Part shown: positions 19,401 to 27,997 of the stretch, piece after piece | Layout: every line of letters starts with the position of its first letter | Position numbering within the stretch: position 1 is the first letter of the stretch | From: JAOUJD01 sp963811265 | GTDB taxonomy: Bacteria > Pseudomonadota > Gammaproteobacteria > Burkholderiales > Burkholderiaceae_F | Direction: 5' to 3' | Assembly (NCBI GenBank): GCA_963811265.1 | Contig: CAWEQS010000017.1 | Location: 62,001 to 126,000, forward strand | DNA length: 64,000 bases | The notes under the pieces: generated by a model | What the model saw: only the letters and a program-made list of their open reading frames with translations | Told to the model about the DNA's origin: nothing | Databases searched by the model: none | Position numbers and translations under genes: made by a program

Positions 19401-19616
19401 GAGCCCGGTCATGCGCTGCTCGATGATCTGGGTGACCGTGTCCTCCACGGTCTTGGCGGAAGCGCCCGGATACGTCGCGCTGATGGTGATCGTCGGCGGG
19501 GCGATGTTCGGGTACTGGGCGATCGGCAGGCGGAGGATCGACAGCGCCCCCGCCAGCATGATCACCAGCGCGATGACCCACGCAAAGATGGGTCGATCGA
19601 TGAAGAATTGCGACAC
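16476..19616 (-). CDS. RND efflux permease, HAE1 (AcrB/MexB) family
   Basis: This intact 1046-aa inner-membrane proton/drug antiporter has twelve membrane segments and two large periplasmic loops. The N-terminus MSQFFIDRPIFAWVIA is diagnostic for HAE1, and the TM4 proton-relay pair is present in GLLVDDAIVVVENVER near residue 405, as is the C-terminal GLSAKNAILIIQFA. It pairs with the adaptor encoded 33 nt upstream. No outer-membrane TolC/OprM-type gene is adjacent, so the pump must use one encoded elsewhere. Likely exports hydrophobic or amphiphilic drugs; specificity unknown. Confidence 0.93.
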   Translation of the reverse strand: MSQFFIDRPIFAWVIALVIMLAGALSILRLPIAQYPNIAPPTITISATYPGASAKTVEDTVTQIIEQRMTGLDGLRYITSTSDSAGSASIVLTFNSGVDPDIAQVQVQNKLKLAESQLPQEVQQQGVTVVKSVRNFIMVIGFYSEDGSMNRTDIADYVAANVQDVMSRVPGVGELTLFGSQYAMRIWLDPNKLSSYRLTPADVAAALRAQNVQIAAGQLGGLPAVPGQQLNATISAQGRLQTPAQFESVVLRTGASGATVRLRDVARVELGGENYGTLSFYNGKPSSGLAVRLATGANALATADAVKAKAAELERFFPAGLKAVVAFDTTPFIRLSIKEVVKTLLEAFVLVVLVMYLFLQNLRATLIPAIAVPVVLLGTFGVMQAFGFSINVLTMFGIVLTIGLLVDDAIVVVENVERLMSEEGLSPKEATRKSMGQITGALVGIALVLAAVFIPMAFFGGSTGVIYRQFSITMASAMLLSVSVALILSPALCATLLKPVEKGSHGATTGFFGWFNRTFDRGSGLYRRIVGRMLQRPAPWLVSYAVMIALAVFLLLRLPSSFLPDEDQGILFAQVVLPAGATQERTLKVLREVERHFLEDEKDTVQSLFTVAGFSFSGSGQNAGIAFVRLRDWSERPGAQNSVKAVAARAMAAFSKLRDAMVFAFAPPAVLELGVANGFDMYLQDRAGAGHEALMAARNQLLGMAAKDPALVAVRPNGQEDTPQFSIEVDTVHAGALGLAMADVNATLSAAWGSAYVNDFIDKGRVKKVYMQADAPFRMVPEDLDKWYVRNNQGEMVPFSMFAQGRWTFGSPRLERFNGAPAVQIQGQAAPGRSSGEAMNAMETLAAQLPPGFGVAWTGLSYEERLSGAQAPLLYGLSILVVFLCLAALYESWSIPFAVLLIVPLGVLGALIAATGRGLSDDVYFQVGLLTTIGLSAKNAILIIQFALKQMREGVELVPATLEAVRLRLRPILMTSLAFGGGVLPLALATGAGSGSQNAIGTGVFGGMVAATFLGLLFVPLFFVVVTRLANRRAAASRAPAVTPAE

Positions 19617-19649
19617 GCTGTCGGCTCCGCCGGGTCGTTGCGTGCGGGG

Positions 19650-20870
19650 TCAGCGCCCCGACTTGGCGGGCCCGGCAGCCGGCGCCTGCGATGGAGCCGG
19701 CGCCGCGCCTGCGGCCGCGGCCTGCGCCGCCTCGTTCTGCTTGCCGGCCTCGAACGGCTGCACGGTTGCACCCGGCCGGGCCCGCTGCAGGCCTTCGACG
19801 ATCACGCGGTCGCCGGGCTTCAGGCCGGCATCGACCAGCCAGTCGGTGCCGATCGTGCGCGCCGTCGTCAGCGTGCGGGCCTCGACGGCGTTGCCGGCGC
19901 CGACCACCATCGCGATCGCCTGCCCCTTGGGGTCGCGCGTCACCGCCTGCTGCGGAACCAGGATCGCGTTCTCGCGCATGCCCTCCTCGACGACGGCGCG
20001 TACATACATGTTCGGCAGAAGCACGCCGTCGGGATTCGGGAACAGCGCGCGCAGCGTGATCGCACCGGTCGACGCATCGACGGTCACATCGGAGAACTGC
20101 AGCACGCCTTCCGTCGAATACGGCGTGCCGTCCTCCAGCTGCAGCGTCACGCGCGCGGCGTCGTTGCTGGCGCGCTTGAGCTCGCCGCTCGCCATCGCGC
20201 GGCGCAGGCGCAGCACCTCGCTGCTGGATTGCGTGACATCGACGTACATCGGGTTCATCTGCTGGATCGTGGCGAGCGGTGTCGGCTGGTTGGCGGTGAC
20301 GAGCGCACCGGCCGTGACCGTGGACTTGCCGACCCTCCCGGAGATGGGCGCGACGACGCTCGTGTAGCCCAGGTTGATGCGCGCCGCTTCGGCCGCCGCC
20401 CTGGCGGACGCGAGGTCCGCCTCGTTCTGACGCAGCGTCGTCACGGCGTCGTCGTAGGCCTGCTGGCTGACGAACTTGATCGCGACCAGTTCCTTGTTGC
20501 GCTCGACATTGCGGCGCGCGGTCTGCACCGCCGCTTCGGCCTTCGCCACCGACGCGCGCGCACTTTCGTACGCGGTCTGGTACGTCGCCGGGTCGATCTT
20601 GTACAGCGTGGCGCCCGCCTTGACTTCGGCGCCTTCGTTGAACGTGCGCGACTGCACGATGCCCGTCACCTGCGGGCGCACCTCGGCGATCACGGTCGGC
20701 GCCGTGCGGCCAGGAAGAACGGTCCTGATGACGACGGTCTGTGGTTTCACCGTGATCACGGTGACCTGGGGAGGCGGGGGTGCGGCCGGAGGCGCCTTCG
20801 CGCTGTCGCAAGCGGCCGTGATTGCGACTGTGGCTATCACGCCGAGCCAGAAGACGAAAGAACGATGCAT
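19650..20870 (-). CDS. RND efflux periplasmic adaptor (AcrA/MexA family)
   Basis: This 406-aa membrane-fusion lipoprotein links the RND permease to the outer-membrane channel. The signal peptide ends with an ITAAC lipobox near residue 21. Family features: the first barrel/lipoyl half (RPQVTGIVQSRTFNEGAEVKAG), a coiled-coil hairpin (residues about 100-170), the second lipoyl half (INLGYTSVVAPISGRVGKS) and the MPxx-type LLPNMYVRAVV. The C-terminus is an Ala/Pro/Gln-rich low-complexity tail. It is the first gene of the pump operon; no TetR or other repressor gene is adjacent. Confidence 0.92.
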   Translation of the reverse strand: MHRSFVFWLGVIATVAITAACDSAKAPPAAPPPPQVTVITVKPQTVVIRTVLPGRTAPTVIAEVRPQVTGIVQSRTFNEGAEVKAGATLYKIDPATYQTAYESARASVAKAEAAVQTARRNVERNKELVAIKFVSQQAYDDAVTTLRQNEADLASARAAAEAARINLGYTSVVAPISGRVGKSTVTAGALVTANQPTPLATIQQMNPMYVDVTQSSSEVLRLRRAMASGELKRASNDAARVTLQLEDGTPYSTEGVLQFSDVTVDASTGAITLRALFPNPDGVLLPNMYVRAVVEEGMRENAILVPQQAVTRDPKGQAIAMVVGAGNAVEARTLTTARTIGTDWLVDAGLKPGDRVIVEGLQRARPGATVQPFEAGKQNEAAQAAAAGAAPAPSQAPAAGPAKSGR

Positions 20871-20997
20871 GGTTCGATGCTAGCAGGCGAATCCGGGACG
20901 ACCTCTCGGCCGGGCCTGGGTCAGCTCTCGCCGCCCCTCGTAGATTTGCTTACGCCGCCATTCGCCCCAGTGCTGCCCGCACAGGCCGGCGACCGAT

Positions 20998-22614
20998 TCA
21001 GGATTTCGCCACGGGCACCGGCAGCGGCACCATCACCGGTTGCCCCGCCGCGCTGCATCCCTGGTCGCAGCACCGTCCCGGCTGCCGGTTGCGCGTGATC
21101 GGCCGTCGGCCATCCTGCGCGAGCACGCCACGGTCGAGCAGGCGCTCGACCAGTTCGACCTTGTTGCCCAGCGGGTAGTTGCGCCAGATCTCCTGCTTCA
21201 TCGCCGCCGGGGAACCGCCGCCGTGCAGGCTGATGACCGAGTACCACCCGCCCTGGTACGACGCGGTCAGGTCCTCGACGAAGCGCGCGACCTCGATGCG
21301 CTTGTCGTACGGCACCGACGGGCTTGCGCGCAGCACGTCGGCCAGCGTTGCCGCGGTCGCCGGATTGTGGTCTTCGTCCGGGCCGGGCAGCGTGACGATC
21401 AGCCCGCCCGACACCTCGTGCGCCAGCCGGTGCATGTCGTAGATCTGCGTGGCGAGCAGCAGCTTGCCGATGTTGGCGAACACCGGATCCGGCATGAACG
21501 TGCCGCTCAACGGATCCTGGGTGCCATACACGCTCGCCGCCACGCCGCACGCATAGAAGCCCTCGACGATCTTGATCAGCTCGACCATCGGCTCGCGCAG
21601 CGCGGACTTGGCGCCCGGATCGAAGCCGTTCGCCTCGCACATCAGCGCGCCGGCGCCGATCAGCAGGTCGCCGAAGCCGGCGCGCGCGGCGATGCAGGTG
21701 TGGCGGTGATGGGTCGCGTAGTCGTAGGTCAGCGTCGACGAGTGTTCCCACTCGCCCGCGTAGAACACGCGCTCCCACGGCACCAGCACGCGGTCGAAGA
21801 TCACGACACCGGTCGACTGCCCGTAGCGATGCGAGAACATCGGCGCGCCGTGCTCCACCTTCTCGCCCGGGCGGCCCGCGGGTCGCGCGACGATCGTGAT
21901 GCCCTCGGCATCGACCGGCACCGCGCAGCAGATCGCGAAGTCGGCGTCGTCCTCGCCCATGTTGCGGCAGGGCATGACGAGGAACTCGTGCATGTACGGC
22001 GCGCCGGTGACGATGGCCTTGGTGCCGGAGATGACCACGCCTTTCGCGGTGCGCTCGACGATGTGCACGTACGTGTCCGGATTGGCCTGCTGGTGGGGCT
22101 TGCGCGAGCGGTCGCCCTTGGCGTCGGTCATCGCGATGCCGAGCGCGAGGTCGTTCGCCTGCACGTGCGCGAGGTACGCGGCGAAGCGCGCGCGGTGCTC
22201 GGTCGTCCCGCGCGCGTCGTCGATGCGCGCGCACACCTGCGCGAGCGCACTCAGCGCGTCGTGCGCCAGGTAGCGCTGCGCGCATCCGGTCTCCTGGCAC
22301 AGCACGCGCACGGCCTCGAGCTTGTTCAGCAGGTCGCCGGCCGACTCGTCGACGGCGAGCATCCGCGGCACGACCTTGCCGTTCTGCGCGGCCAGCATCA
22401 GCGGCGCGAGCGCCGGATCCAGCGCGTAGTCGTAACTCACGCCGAGCGCCTGCACGCCCGGCACGAACGCCGGCTCGTCGGCGACCGACTCGACGCGGCG
22501 GCCGTCGACGTAGACCACCGGGTGGAGGCGCCGCAGCGAGTCGCGGTAGTCGCCGCTCGTCATCAGGTGCGATGGCGCGCGCAGCGGCGACTTCATCGGC
22601 TCGGGTGCGTTCAT
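20998..22614 (-). CDS. HpaB-family protein (4-hydroxyphenylacetate 3-hydroxylase/AbfD superfamily)
   Basis: This 538-aa protein belongs to the FAD-dependent superfamily that includes HpaB monooxygenases and 4-hydroxybutyryl-CoA dehydratase. Landmarks: SGDYRDSLRR at the N-terminus, DAKGDRSRKPHQQ, VISGTKAIVTGAPY, VLVPWERVFYAGEW and FGDLLIGAGALMCE. Start chosen at 22614 (MNAPEPMKSPLRAPSHLM); longer in-frame starts lack family similarity. It ends with an odd cysteine-rich tail (GRCCDQGC). No flavin reductase (HpaC) gene is adjacent, so the electron donor and substrate are unknown. Confidence 0.8.
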   Translation of the reverse strand: MNAPEPMKSPLRAPSHLMTSGDYRDSLRRLHPVVYVDGRRVESVADEPAFVPGVQALGVSYDYALDPALAPLMLAAQNGKVVPRMLAVDESAGDLLNKLEAVRVLCQETGCAQRYLAHDALSALAQVCARIDDARGTTEHRARFAAYLAHVQANDLALGIAMTDAKGDRSRKPHQQANPDTYVHIVERTAKGVVISGTKAIVTGAPYMHEFLVMPCRNMGEDDADFAICCAVPVDAEGITIVARPAGRPGEKVEHGAPMFSHRYGQSTGVVIFDRVLVPWERVFYAGEWEHSSTLTYDYATHHRHTCIAARAGFGDLLIGAGALMCEANGFDPGAKSALREPMVELIKIVEGFYACGVAASVYGTQDPLSGTFMPDPVFANIGKLLLATQIYDMHRLAHEVSGGLIVTLPGPDEDHNPATAATLADVLRASPSVPYDKRIEVARFVEDLTASYQGGWYSVISLHGGGSPAAMKQEIWRNYPLGNKVELVERLLDRGVLAQDGRRPITRNRQPGRCCDQGCSAAGQPVMVPLPVPVAKS

Positions 22615-22789
22615 GGCGACCTCCGGTGCGAAAGGGCCGATTGAAGCACCGTTTGCGCCCGCCGGGCAGCCGGTCGACCACGGCGCGGCCGGACGAGCGA
22701 AAGGGCGTGCTGCAGCGCGAAGCGCGGCAGGCATCGCTGGCGCGCGGGCGCCGCTAAGCTGGCGACTTCCCCCACGAATGCCCACTCCC

Positions 22790-23215
22790 ATGGCCGATCC
22801 CAACGCGTGCGTGTTCTGCCAGATCATCGCGGGCCAGGTGCCGGCGCGGACCGTCTACGAGGACGCCGACCACATCGCATTCTTTCCGCTCGAGCACATC
22901 AACCCGGGCCACCTCGTGCTGATACCGAAGCGGCACACGGATTACCTGTTCGACCTGGACTCCGCCGCGTACCAGGCGCTCTGGGCGACCACGGCCCGCA
23001 TTGCCGGGCCGCTCAGGGACGCGATGTCGGCGAAGCGCGTCGGCGTCGCGGTCGAAGGCTTCTCGGTGCCGCACGTGCACGTCCACATCGTTCCGCTGTA
23101 CGCGTTCGACGACCTCGATCCGTCGCGCGCCCGCGTCCTCGAGCCGGCGGAAGCCGATCGCCTGCACGCGCTGATTCGCGGGGCGCTCGCCGGCGCTGCG
23201 CGAGAGCTTCCATGA
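22790..23215 (+). CDS. HIT family hydrolase
   Basis: This 141-aa histidine-triad protein hydrolyses or transfers nucleotidyl groups from substrates such as adenosine 5'-phosphoramidate or dinucleotides. The catalytic triad HVHVHIVP lies near residue 96, and an N-terminal CVFC pair could hold zinc with later histidines. FPLEHINPGHLVLIPKRH is the usual central block. ATG 22790 gives MADPNACVFC; an ATG 12 nt earlier is equally possible. It is divergent from the HpaB-like gene with 175 nt between them. Confidence 0.88.
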   Translation: MADPNACVFCQIIAGQVPARTVYEDADHIAFFPLEHINPGHLVLIPKRHTDYLFDLDSAAYQALWATTARIAGPLRDAMSAKRVGVAVEGFSVPHVHVHIVPLYAFDDLDPSRARVLEPAEADRLHALIRGALAGAARELP

Positions 23216-23308
23216 GATCGGTCGGTGCGCCGCCGGCGGTCACGCCGCGAAGCGCCGCGGACCCGACCGCAGGCACTCATGAACGAGCCGGACCGGCAAG
23301 GTAGGTCG

Positions 23309-23828
23309 ATGCGAATGCACGGAAACACTCCTTTTGTACTGCGCGACCTCCGCATCGGCGATGTCGGCTGGGTCATCCATCGCCAGGCCCTGCTGTACGA
23401 ACGCGAATACGGCTGGGACGCCACGTTCGAGGCTCTTCTGGCCGAAATCGGTGCCGAGTTCATCCGCAAGTTCGACCCCAGCGGCGAGCGCGGCTGGATC
23501 GCCGAACGTGACGGCAGCTCCGGTCGGCGCCGTGTTCTGCGTGCGCGCCAGCGCCGATGTGGCCAAGCTCCGCATGCTGCACGTGGAGCCGCAGGCCCGC
23601 GGCCTGGGCATCGGTGCCGCGCTGGTCGACGCGTGCATCGCCTTCGCGCGAGACAAGGGCTATTCGACGCTGACGCTGTGGACCAACGACGTGCTCGTGG
23701 CAGCCCGCCGCATCTATGAGAGCCGGGGCTTCCGGCTGACTGCCAAGGAGTCGCACCACTCGTTCGGCAAGGACCTGGTCGGCCAGTACTGGGAACTCGG
23801 CCTCGAAGCGGCGACGTCCACGCGTTGA
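23309..23828 (+). CDS. GNAT-family N-acetyltransferase (one frameshift)
   Basis: Acetyl-CoA-dependent acetyltransferase. The N-terminal part (FVLRDLRIGDVGWVIHRQAL, EYGWDATFEALLAEI) resembles the GNAT half of MarR-GNAT fusions. After a frameshift near 23513, the acetyl-CoA binding core continues as LRMLHVEPQARGLGIGAAL (motif A) and ARRIYESRGFRLTAKE. Repaired length is about 172 aa. The start at 23309 is taken, with ATG 23279 as an alternative. Substrate unknown. Confidence 0.75.
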
Positions 23829-24039
23829 GTGGCGTGTCACAGCGGGGCCCGTGCGGTACCGGCCAACGCCACGGCCCGCTTCCACTTCAGCGCCCTGCCT
23901 GGCGCATCCGGTCCGCGGTGTGGGTACTCCGTGGGAGGGCACGCCGGACCGTCGCCGGAGGTATTGCGACGAGTCCGCGCTCGCCACGATGATGACCCGA
24001 GCGACTTCGGGGCTGCCACGTCCCGTGAGGAGGAGCCCC

Positions 24040-25305
24040 ATGGTCACATCGCACAGCGCATCGACGAGCCGTCCGGCCGTCTCCAGGGTCCGGCGCGGCC
24101 GCGCGGCAGGAGCCGTGGCCGTCGCTGCGCTGTGGATGCTGTGCGGCGTCGCCGGCGCCGCGGACAAGGCGCGCAAGCCCGATGCGCTCGACGACCTGAA
24201 GCCCGCCTACGCCACGGCGGCCGACATCGACGAAGGCAGGCGCGCGGCGGACGGCATGTGCGCGCGTTGTCACGGCGCGAACGGCATCAGTGCCACCAAG
24301 GGCGTGCCCCACGTCGCCGGCCAGCGGCCCTCGTACCTCTACGCCAAGGTCAAGGCCTACCAGGCAGGGACGGTCACCGACCCGGCCATGGCGAGCGCGG
24401 TGAAGGTGCTCAATGACGACGCGCTGGTCAAGATCAGCGCGTACTACGCCAGCCTCGATCCCGCGGGCCCGGCGGCGGCGGAAGCCGCGAGCAAGACGGC
24501 CGCGCCGCTCGACCCGGCCGCGGCCGGCAAGGCCGCGGCGTCCGCGTGCGCCGGCTGTCACGGCGAAGCGGGCGTGAGCTCCATGCCTGGCATGCCGAGC
24601 CTCGCGGGCCTCGATCCGGCGTACTTCATCGCCGCGATGAACGCGTACAAGAGCGGCCAGCGCAAGGACGACATGATGAAGTCGGTCGCGACATCGGCGA
24701 GCGATGCGGACGTGAAGAACATGGCCCTGCACTACGCGCTGCAGAAGCCCGCGCCCGCAAAGACGCCGGCGACTGGCGACGCGGCGGCTGGCAAGGCGGC
24801 GAGCGCCGCGTGCGCCGGCTGTCACGGCGAGCTGGGGGTCAGCCGAACGCCGGCCAACCCGAGCCTCGCCGGCCAGGACGCGCAGTACTTCGTCGCGGCG
24901 ATGCGCGCCTACAAGGACGGCACGCGCGCCGACGAGACGATGAAGTTCGCGGCGTCCACGCTGAACGACGCGGCGATGGCCAACCTGGCGGCGTACTACG
25001 CGGCCCAGCAGCCGCGGCCGCCCAAGGTCGTGAAGCCGCTGACGCTGGCCGAGTGGGCGCAGCGCTGCGACCGCTGCCACGGCGTCAACGGCAACAGCAC
25101 CGACCCGCGCACGCCCGCCCTCGCCGCTCAGCGCGCCGAGTACCTCCAGAAGTCGTTGCAGGCCTATCAACGTGGCGAGCGCCGCAACTCCGTGATGGCG
25201 GCGATGTCGGGCTCGCTGACCGACGCGGACGTTTCCGGCCTCGCCGCCCACTACGCGCGCCAGAAGGCCCGGCCGTTCGTCTTCGTGATGGTCCCGGCCC
25301 GGTGA
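24040..25305 (+). CDS. tetraheme c-type cytochrome, four cytochrome c553-like domains
   Basis: This 421-aa exported cytochrome has a signal sequence ending near GVAGAA and four CXXCH haem sites: CARCH, CAGCH, CAGCH and CDRCH, each in a repeat of about 90-100 residues. The repeats share an HVAGQ/SLAGQ-type segment, a YxxxMxAYKxG stretch and a LAAYYA helix, so the gene arose by domain duplication. The ATG at 24040 follows GAGGAG. It lies 141 nt before a membrane-bound haem protein and probably forms an electron-transfer pair with it. The donor and acceptor are not evident. Confidence 0.88.
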   Translation: MVTSHSASTSRPAVSRVRRGRAAGAVAVAALWMLCGVAGAADKARKPDALDDLKPAYATAADIDEGRRAADGMCARCHGANGISATKGVPHVAGQRPSYLYAKVKAYQAGTVTDPAMASAVKVLNDDALVKISAYYASLDPAGPAAAEAASKTAAPLDPAAAGKAAASACAGCHGEAGVSSMPGMPSLAGLDPAYFIAAMNAYKSGQRKDDMMKSVATSASDADVKNMALHYALQKPAPAKTPATGDAAAGKAASAACAGCHGELGVSRTPANPSLAGQDAQYFVAAMRAYKDGTRADETMKFAASTLNDAAMANLAAYYAAQQPRPPKVVKPLTLAEWAQRCDRCHGVNGNSTDPRTPALAAQRAEYLQKSLQAYQRGERRNSVMAAMSGSLTDADVSGLAAHYARQKARPFVFVMVPAR

Positions 25306-25446
25306 CCGGATCGGACGCGAAGCCAAAGAGCATGGACACCATCGCGCACGCAGACGCATTTGCGCCCTCGCGCGCCGCTCGACCGATGCCATGGAACCGC
25401 GGGTCGTGCGTTACGACGTCCGGCCGCCACAGGGAGGAAATCGATC

Positions 25447-26226
25447 ATGAGTGAAGCCCCGCTGCACCGGCTCTACCCCCACTACTCCGAACTGCCGCTG
25501 AGCACGCGCGCGCTGTACACGGCGGTCCTGCTCGTCCTCGGACTCGCCTATTCGTTCGGCGGCATCTACCTCTACCACACCTATGCCGGCCGGGCCGGCG
25601 GCAATCCACTGGTGCTCAAGGTCCAGGACATCGCCGTCGCCTACAGCGGCAGCGGCACGAGTTCGCGGCTGGAGACGGCGCTCAAGGGCCCGATGCGCGC
25701 GATGCTGCCGGCCGACGAAGTCGGGCCCATCCTGGCCTGGGTCCACGACGGCGCCGATCGCAACGCCTATGAAGCCAGCATCCGGCCGACGTTCGAGAAG
25801 CGCTGCATGACGTGCCACGACGGCAGCAACCCGCACCTGGTGAACTTCACCAACTTCGACAACCTGCGCAAGATGACCGAGCGCGACACCGGCACCGGCA
25901 TCTTCACGCTGGTGCGCGTGTCCCACATCCACCTGTTCGGGCTCACGATGGTCTTCTTCATCCTCGGCACCATCTTCAGCCACGCCGCCCTGCGTCCCGT
26001 GTGGCTCAAGAGCGTCGTGATCGTGACGCCGTTCGCCGCGCTCGTCGTCGACATCAGCTCCTGGTACTTCACCAAGATCTACCCCCCGTTCGCGTGGGTG
26101 GTGATCGCCAGCGGCCTGCTGATGGGGCTCGCCTTCGCCTTCATGTGGGCGGTCTCGATGTACCAGCTGTGGGTGTTCCCCTCGTCCCGCCGAGTGATCG
26201 AAGTGACGAAGCCGGCCGGGGCCTGA
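25447..26226 (+). CDS. integral-membrane monohaem c-type cytochrome, function unknown
   Basis: This 259-aa protein has one N-terminal membrane helix (ALYTAVLLVLGLAYSFGGIY), a periplasmic part with a single CMTCH haem site near residue 122, and then three to four more membrane helices, one His-rich (VSHIHLFGLTMVFFI). GGGAGG lies before the ATG. The family is widespread beside cytochromes in betaproteobacteria but has no assigned role. Together with the upstream tetraheme protein it could pass electrons between the quinone pool and the periplasm; this is inferred. Confidence 0.75.
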   Translation: MSEAPLHRLYPHYSELPLSTRALYTAVLLVLGLAYSFGGIYLYHTYAGRAGGNPLVLKVQDIAVAYSGSGTSSRLETALKGPMRAMLPADEVGPILAWVHDGADRNAYEASIRPTFEKRCMTCHDGSNPHLVNFTNFDNLRKMTERDTGTGIFTLVRVSHIHLFGLTMVFFILGTIFSHAALRPVWLKSVVIVTPFAALVVDISSWYFTKIYPPFAWVVIASGLLMGLAFAFMWAVSMYQLWVFPSSRRVIEVTKPAGA

Positions 26227-26348
26227 TCCCGGCCGGGACCCGTTTGGCATCTCCTGCCGATCGTGCCGCTGCGAGGCAGCGCCTCGCGCGCGCTTCGGGG
26301 TACTAGACTCGTGCCGCCAGCGCTTCCTCGCCGCCCCGCGGACCGACC

Positions 26349-26891
26349 ATGATCGATGCCGAGTACTGCCAGACGATGGCCGCCTACAACGGCTGGATGA
26401 ACCGCAACGTCTACGAAGCGGCGGCGAAACTGACCGACACCGAGCGCAAGGCCGACCGGGGCGCGTTCTTCGGTTCGATCCACTCGACGCTGAACCACAT
26501 CCTGTGGGGCGATCGCCTGTGGCTCGGCCGCTTCAACGGCAAGTCCTACGCCACGGGCGCGATCGGCGTCGACCTCTATGCCGACTTCGGCCAGTTGCTC
26601 GACGCGCGCCGCGCGATGGACGACGACATCGGCGCGTGGGCGGCCCAGGTCGACGACGCCGCGCTCGCCGGACCGCTGACCTGGTTTTCCGGCGTCGCCC
26701 GGCGCGAGATGACGCGCCCACGCTGGCTGTGCGTGATGCAGATGTTCAATCACCAGACGCATCACCGCGGGCAGGTGACGACGCTGCTGAAGCAGGCGGG
26801 CATCGACCCGGGCGCGACCGACCTGCCGTGGGCGCCGCTGACGCGCGATGCGCAGCACAGGGTCATGCTCGGCGAGGCATTCGGACTCTAG
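26349..26891 (+). CDS. DinB-family protein
   Basis: This 180-aa four-helix-bundle protein has the metal-binding histidines expected for DinB/YfiT enzymes: STLNHILWGDRLWLGRF near residue 47 and FNHQTHHRGQVTTLL near residue 134. Members are metal-dependent, thiol-linked transferases or of unknown activity. The N-terminus (YCQTMAAYNGWMNRNVYEAA) is also typical. It is followed 18 nt later by a cupin gene and then a DHFR-like gene, probably one transcript. Confidence 0.88.
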   Translation: MIDAEYCQTMAAYNGWMNRNVYEAAAKLTDTERKADRGAFFGSIHSTLNHILWGDRLWLGRFNGKSYATGAIGVDLYADFGQLLDARRAMDDDIGAWAAQVDDAALAGPLTWFSGVARREMTRPRWLCVMQMFNHQTHHRGQVTTLLKQAGIDPGATDLPWAPLTRDAQHRVMLGEAFGL

Positions 26892-26909
26892 CGGGACGGG
26901 AGAACGGCG

Positions 26910-27384
26910 ATGAGCGATTCCTCCAGCAAGTGGAAATTCGACGGCGTGCGTGTCGTGCACGGTGCACGAACTCGACGTCAACACGCCGCAGACGCCCGGC
27001 ATGAACCGCGCGGCCGCGATCACCAACGCGCGGACCGGCGCCGAGAAGCTGTGGGCAGGCACCGTGGTGATCCATCCGAAGGCGAAGACCGGCGCGCATC
27101 ACCACGGTCCGGTGGAGAGCGTGATCTACGTCGTCAGCGGACGCGCGCGGATGCGGTGGGGCGAGCAGCTCGAGTTCGTCGCGGAGGCCGGGCCCGGCGA
27201 CTTCATCTACGTGCCGCCGTACGTGCCGCACCAGGAGATCAACGCGAACGACGACGCGCCGCTGTCGTGCGTCCTCGTGCGCAGCGGCCAGGAGCCGGTC
27301 GTCGTCAACCTCGACATCCCGGTCGTCGAGCAGCCCGAGCAGGTGCACTGGGTCGACAACATCCACCCCGCGCCGAAGGCCTGA
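26910..27384 (+). CDS. cupin-domain protein (one frameshift)
   Basis: Small metal-binding beta-barrel protein. The first frame gives MSDSSSKWKFDGVRVV; a frameshift near 26955 moves to VHELDVNTPQTPGMNR and the rest of the domain. Cupin motif 1 is AHHHGPVESVIYVVSGRARM and motif 2 is PGDFIYVPPYVPHQEIN, with three histidines and a glutamate able to bind a metal ion. The last residues (VHWVDNIHPAPKA) are outside the barrel. Repaired length about 157 aa. Function unknown; neighbours are DinB and DHFR-like genes. Confidence 0.8.
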
Positions 27385-27400
27385 GGCGGCAGGCTCTGCG

Positions 27401-27961
27401 ATGGCGACGCAGTACTACACCGCGTCCAGCCTCGACGGCTTCATCGCGACCGAGGACGATTCGCTCGACTGGCTGTTCCAGCTGGGCGACGTCAACGACA
27501 CCAGCTACCCGGAGTTCATCCGGAACGTGGGCGCGCTGGCGATGGGGGCGTCGACCTATCGCTGGATGCTGCGCCACGTGATCAAGGCCGGCAGCGATGC
27601 GCCCGGGGACTGGCCGTACACGCAGCCGTGCTGGGTGTTCTCCAATCGGGAGCTGCCGGTCATCGGCGGCGCCGACATCCGTTTCGTGCGCGGCGACGTG
27701 CGACCGGTGCACGACGCGATGCAGGCCGCGGCGGACGGCAAGAACGTCTGGCTGGTCGGCGGCGGCGACCTCGTGGGCCAGTTCCACGACGCCGGGCGGC
27801 TCGACGAGGTCATCGTGCAGGTCGGCTCCGTCACGCTTGGCAGGGGCAAACCGCTGCTGCCGCGTTTCATCGCGTTTCCGCCGCTGCAGCTCGTGTCCGC
27901 GCGCGCGATCGGGCCGGGATTCGCTGAACTGCGCTACAGGGTCCCGACGCGCTCCTACTAG
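27401..27961 (+). CDS. dihydrofolate reductase-like (RibD C-terminal) family protein
   Basis: This 186-aa NADPH-binding protein has the RibD_C/DHFR-like fold: YTASSLDGFIA at the N-terminus, MGASTYRWML, a PCWVFSNRELP strand and the dinucleotide-binding VWLVGGGDLVGQFHDAGRLDE. It ends GFAELRYRV. These YyaP/YwjB-like proteins are distinct from true dihydrofolate reductase and have unknown substrates. It follows the cupin gene by 16 nt and precedes a membrane protein gene by 36 nt. Confidence 0.85.
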   Translation: MATQYYTASSLDGFIATEDDSLDWLFQLGDVNDTSYPEFIRNVGALAMGASTYRWMLRHVIKAGSDAPGDWPYTQPCWVFSNRELPVIGGADIRFVRGDVRPVHDAMQAAADGKNVWLVGGGDLVGQFHDAGRLDEVIVQVGSVTLGRGKPLLPRFIAFPPLQLVSARAIGPGFAELRYRVPTRSY

Positions 27962-27997
27962 CGCAACGACACGGCGAACAGGCACGAGGGGAGCGTC

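Noticed and set aside
16410..21098. A very long plus-strand open frame (about 1560 codons) opposite the RND operon
   Set aside because: It is antisense to two intact, clearly conserved pump genes; its translation is His/Arg/Asp-rich without family features, as expected for the shadow of GC-rich coding DNA.
20998..22614. Annotation as 4-hydroxybutyryl-CoA dehydratase
   Set aside because: The iron-sulfur ligand pattern could not be confirmed by eye; only superfamily membership is supported.
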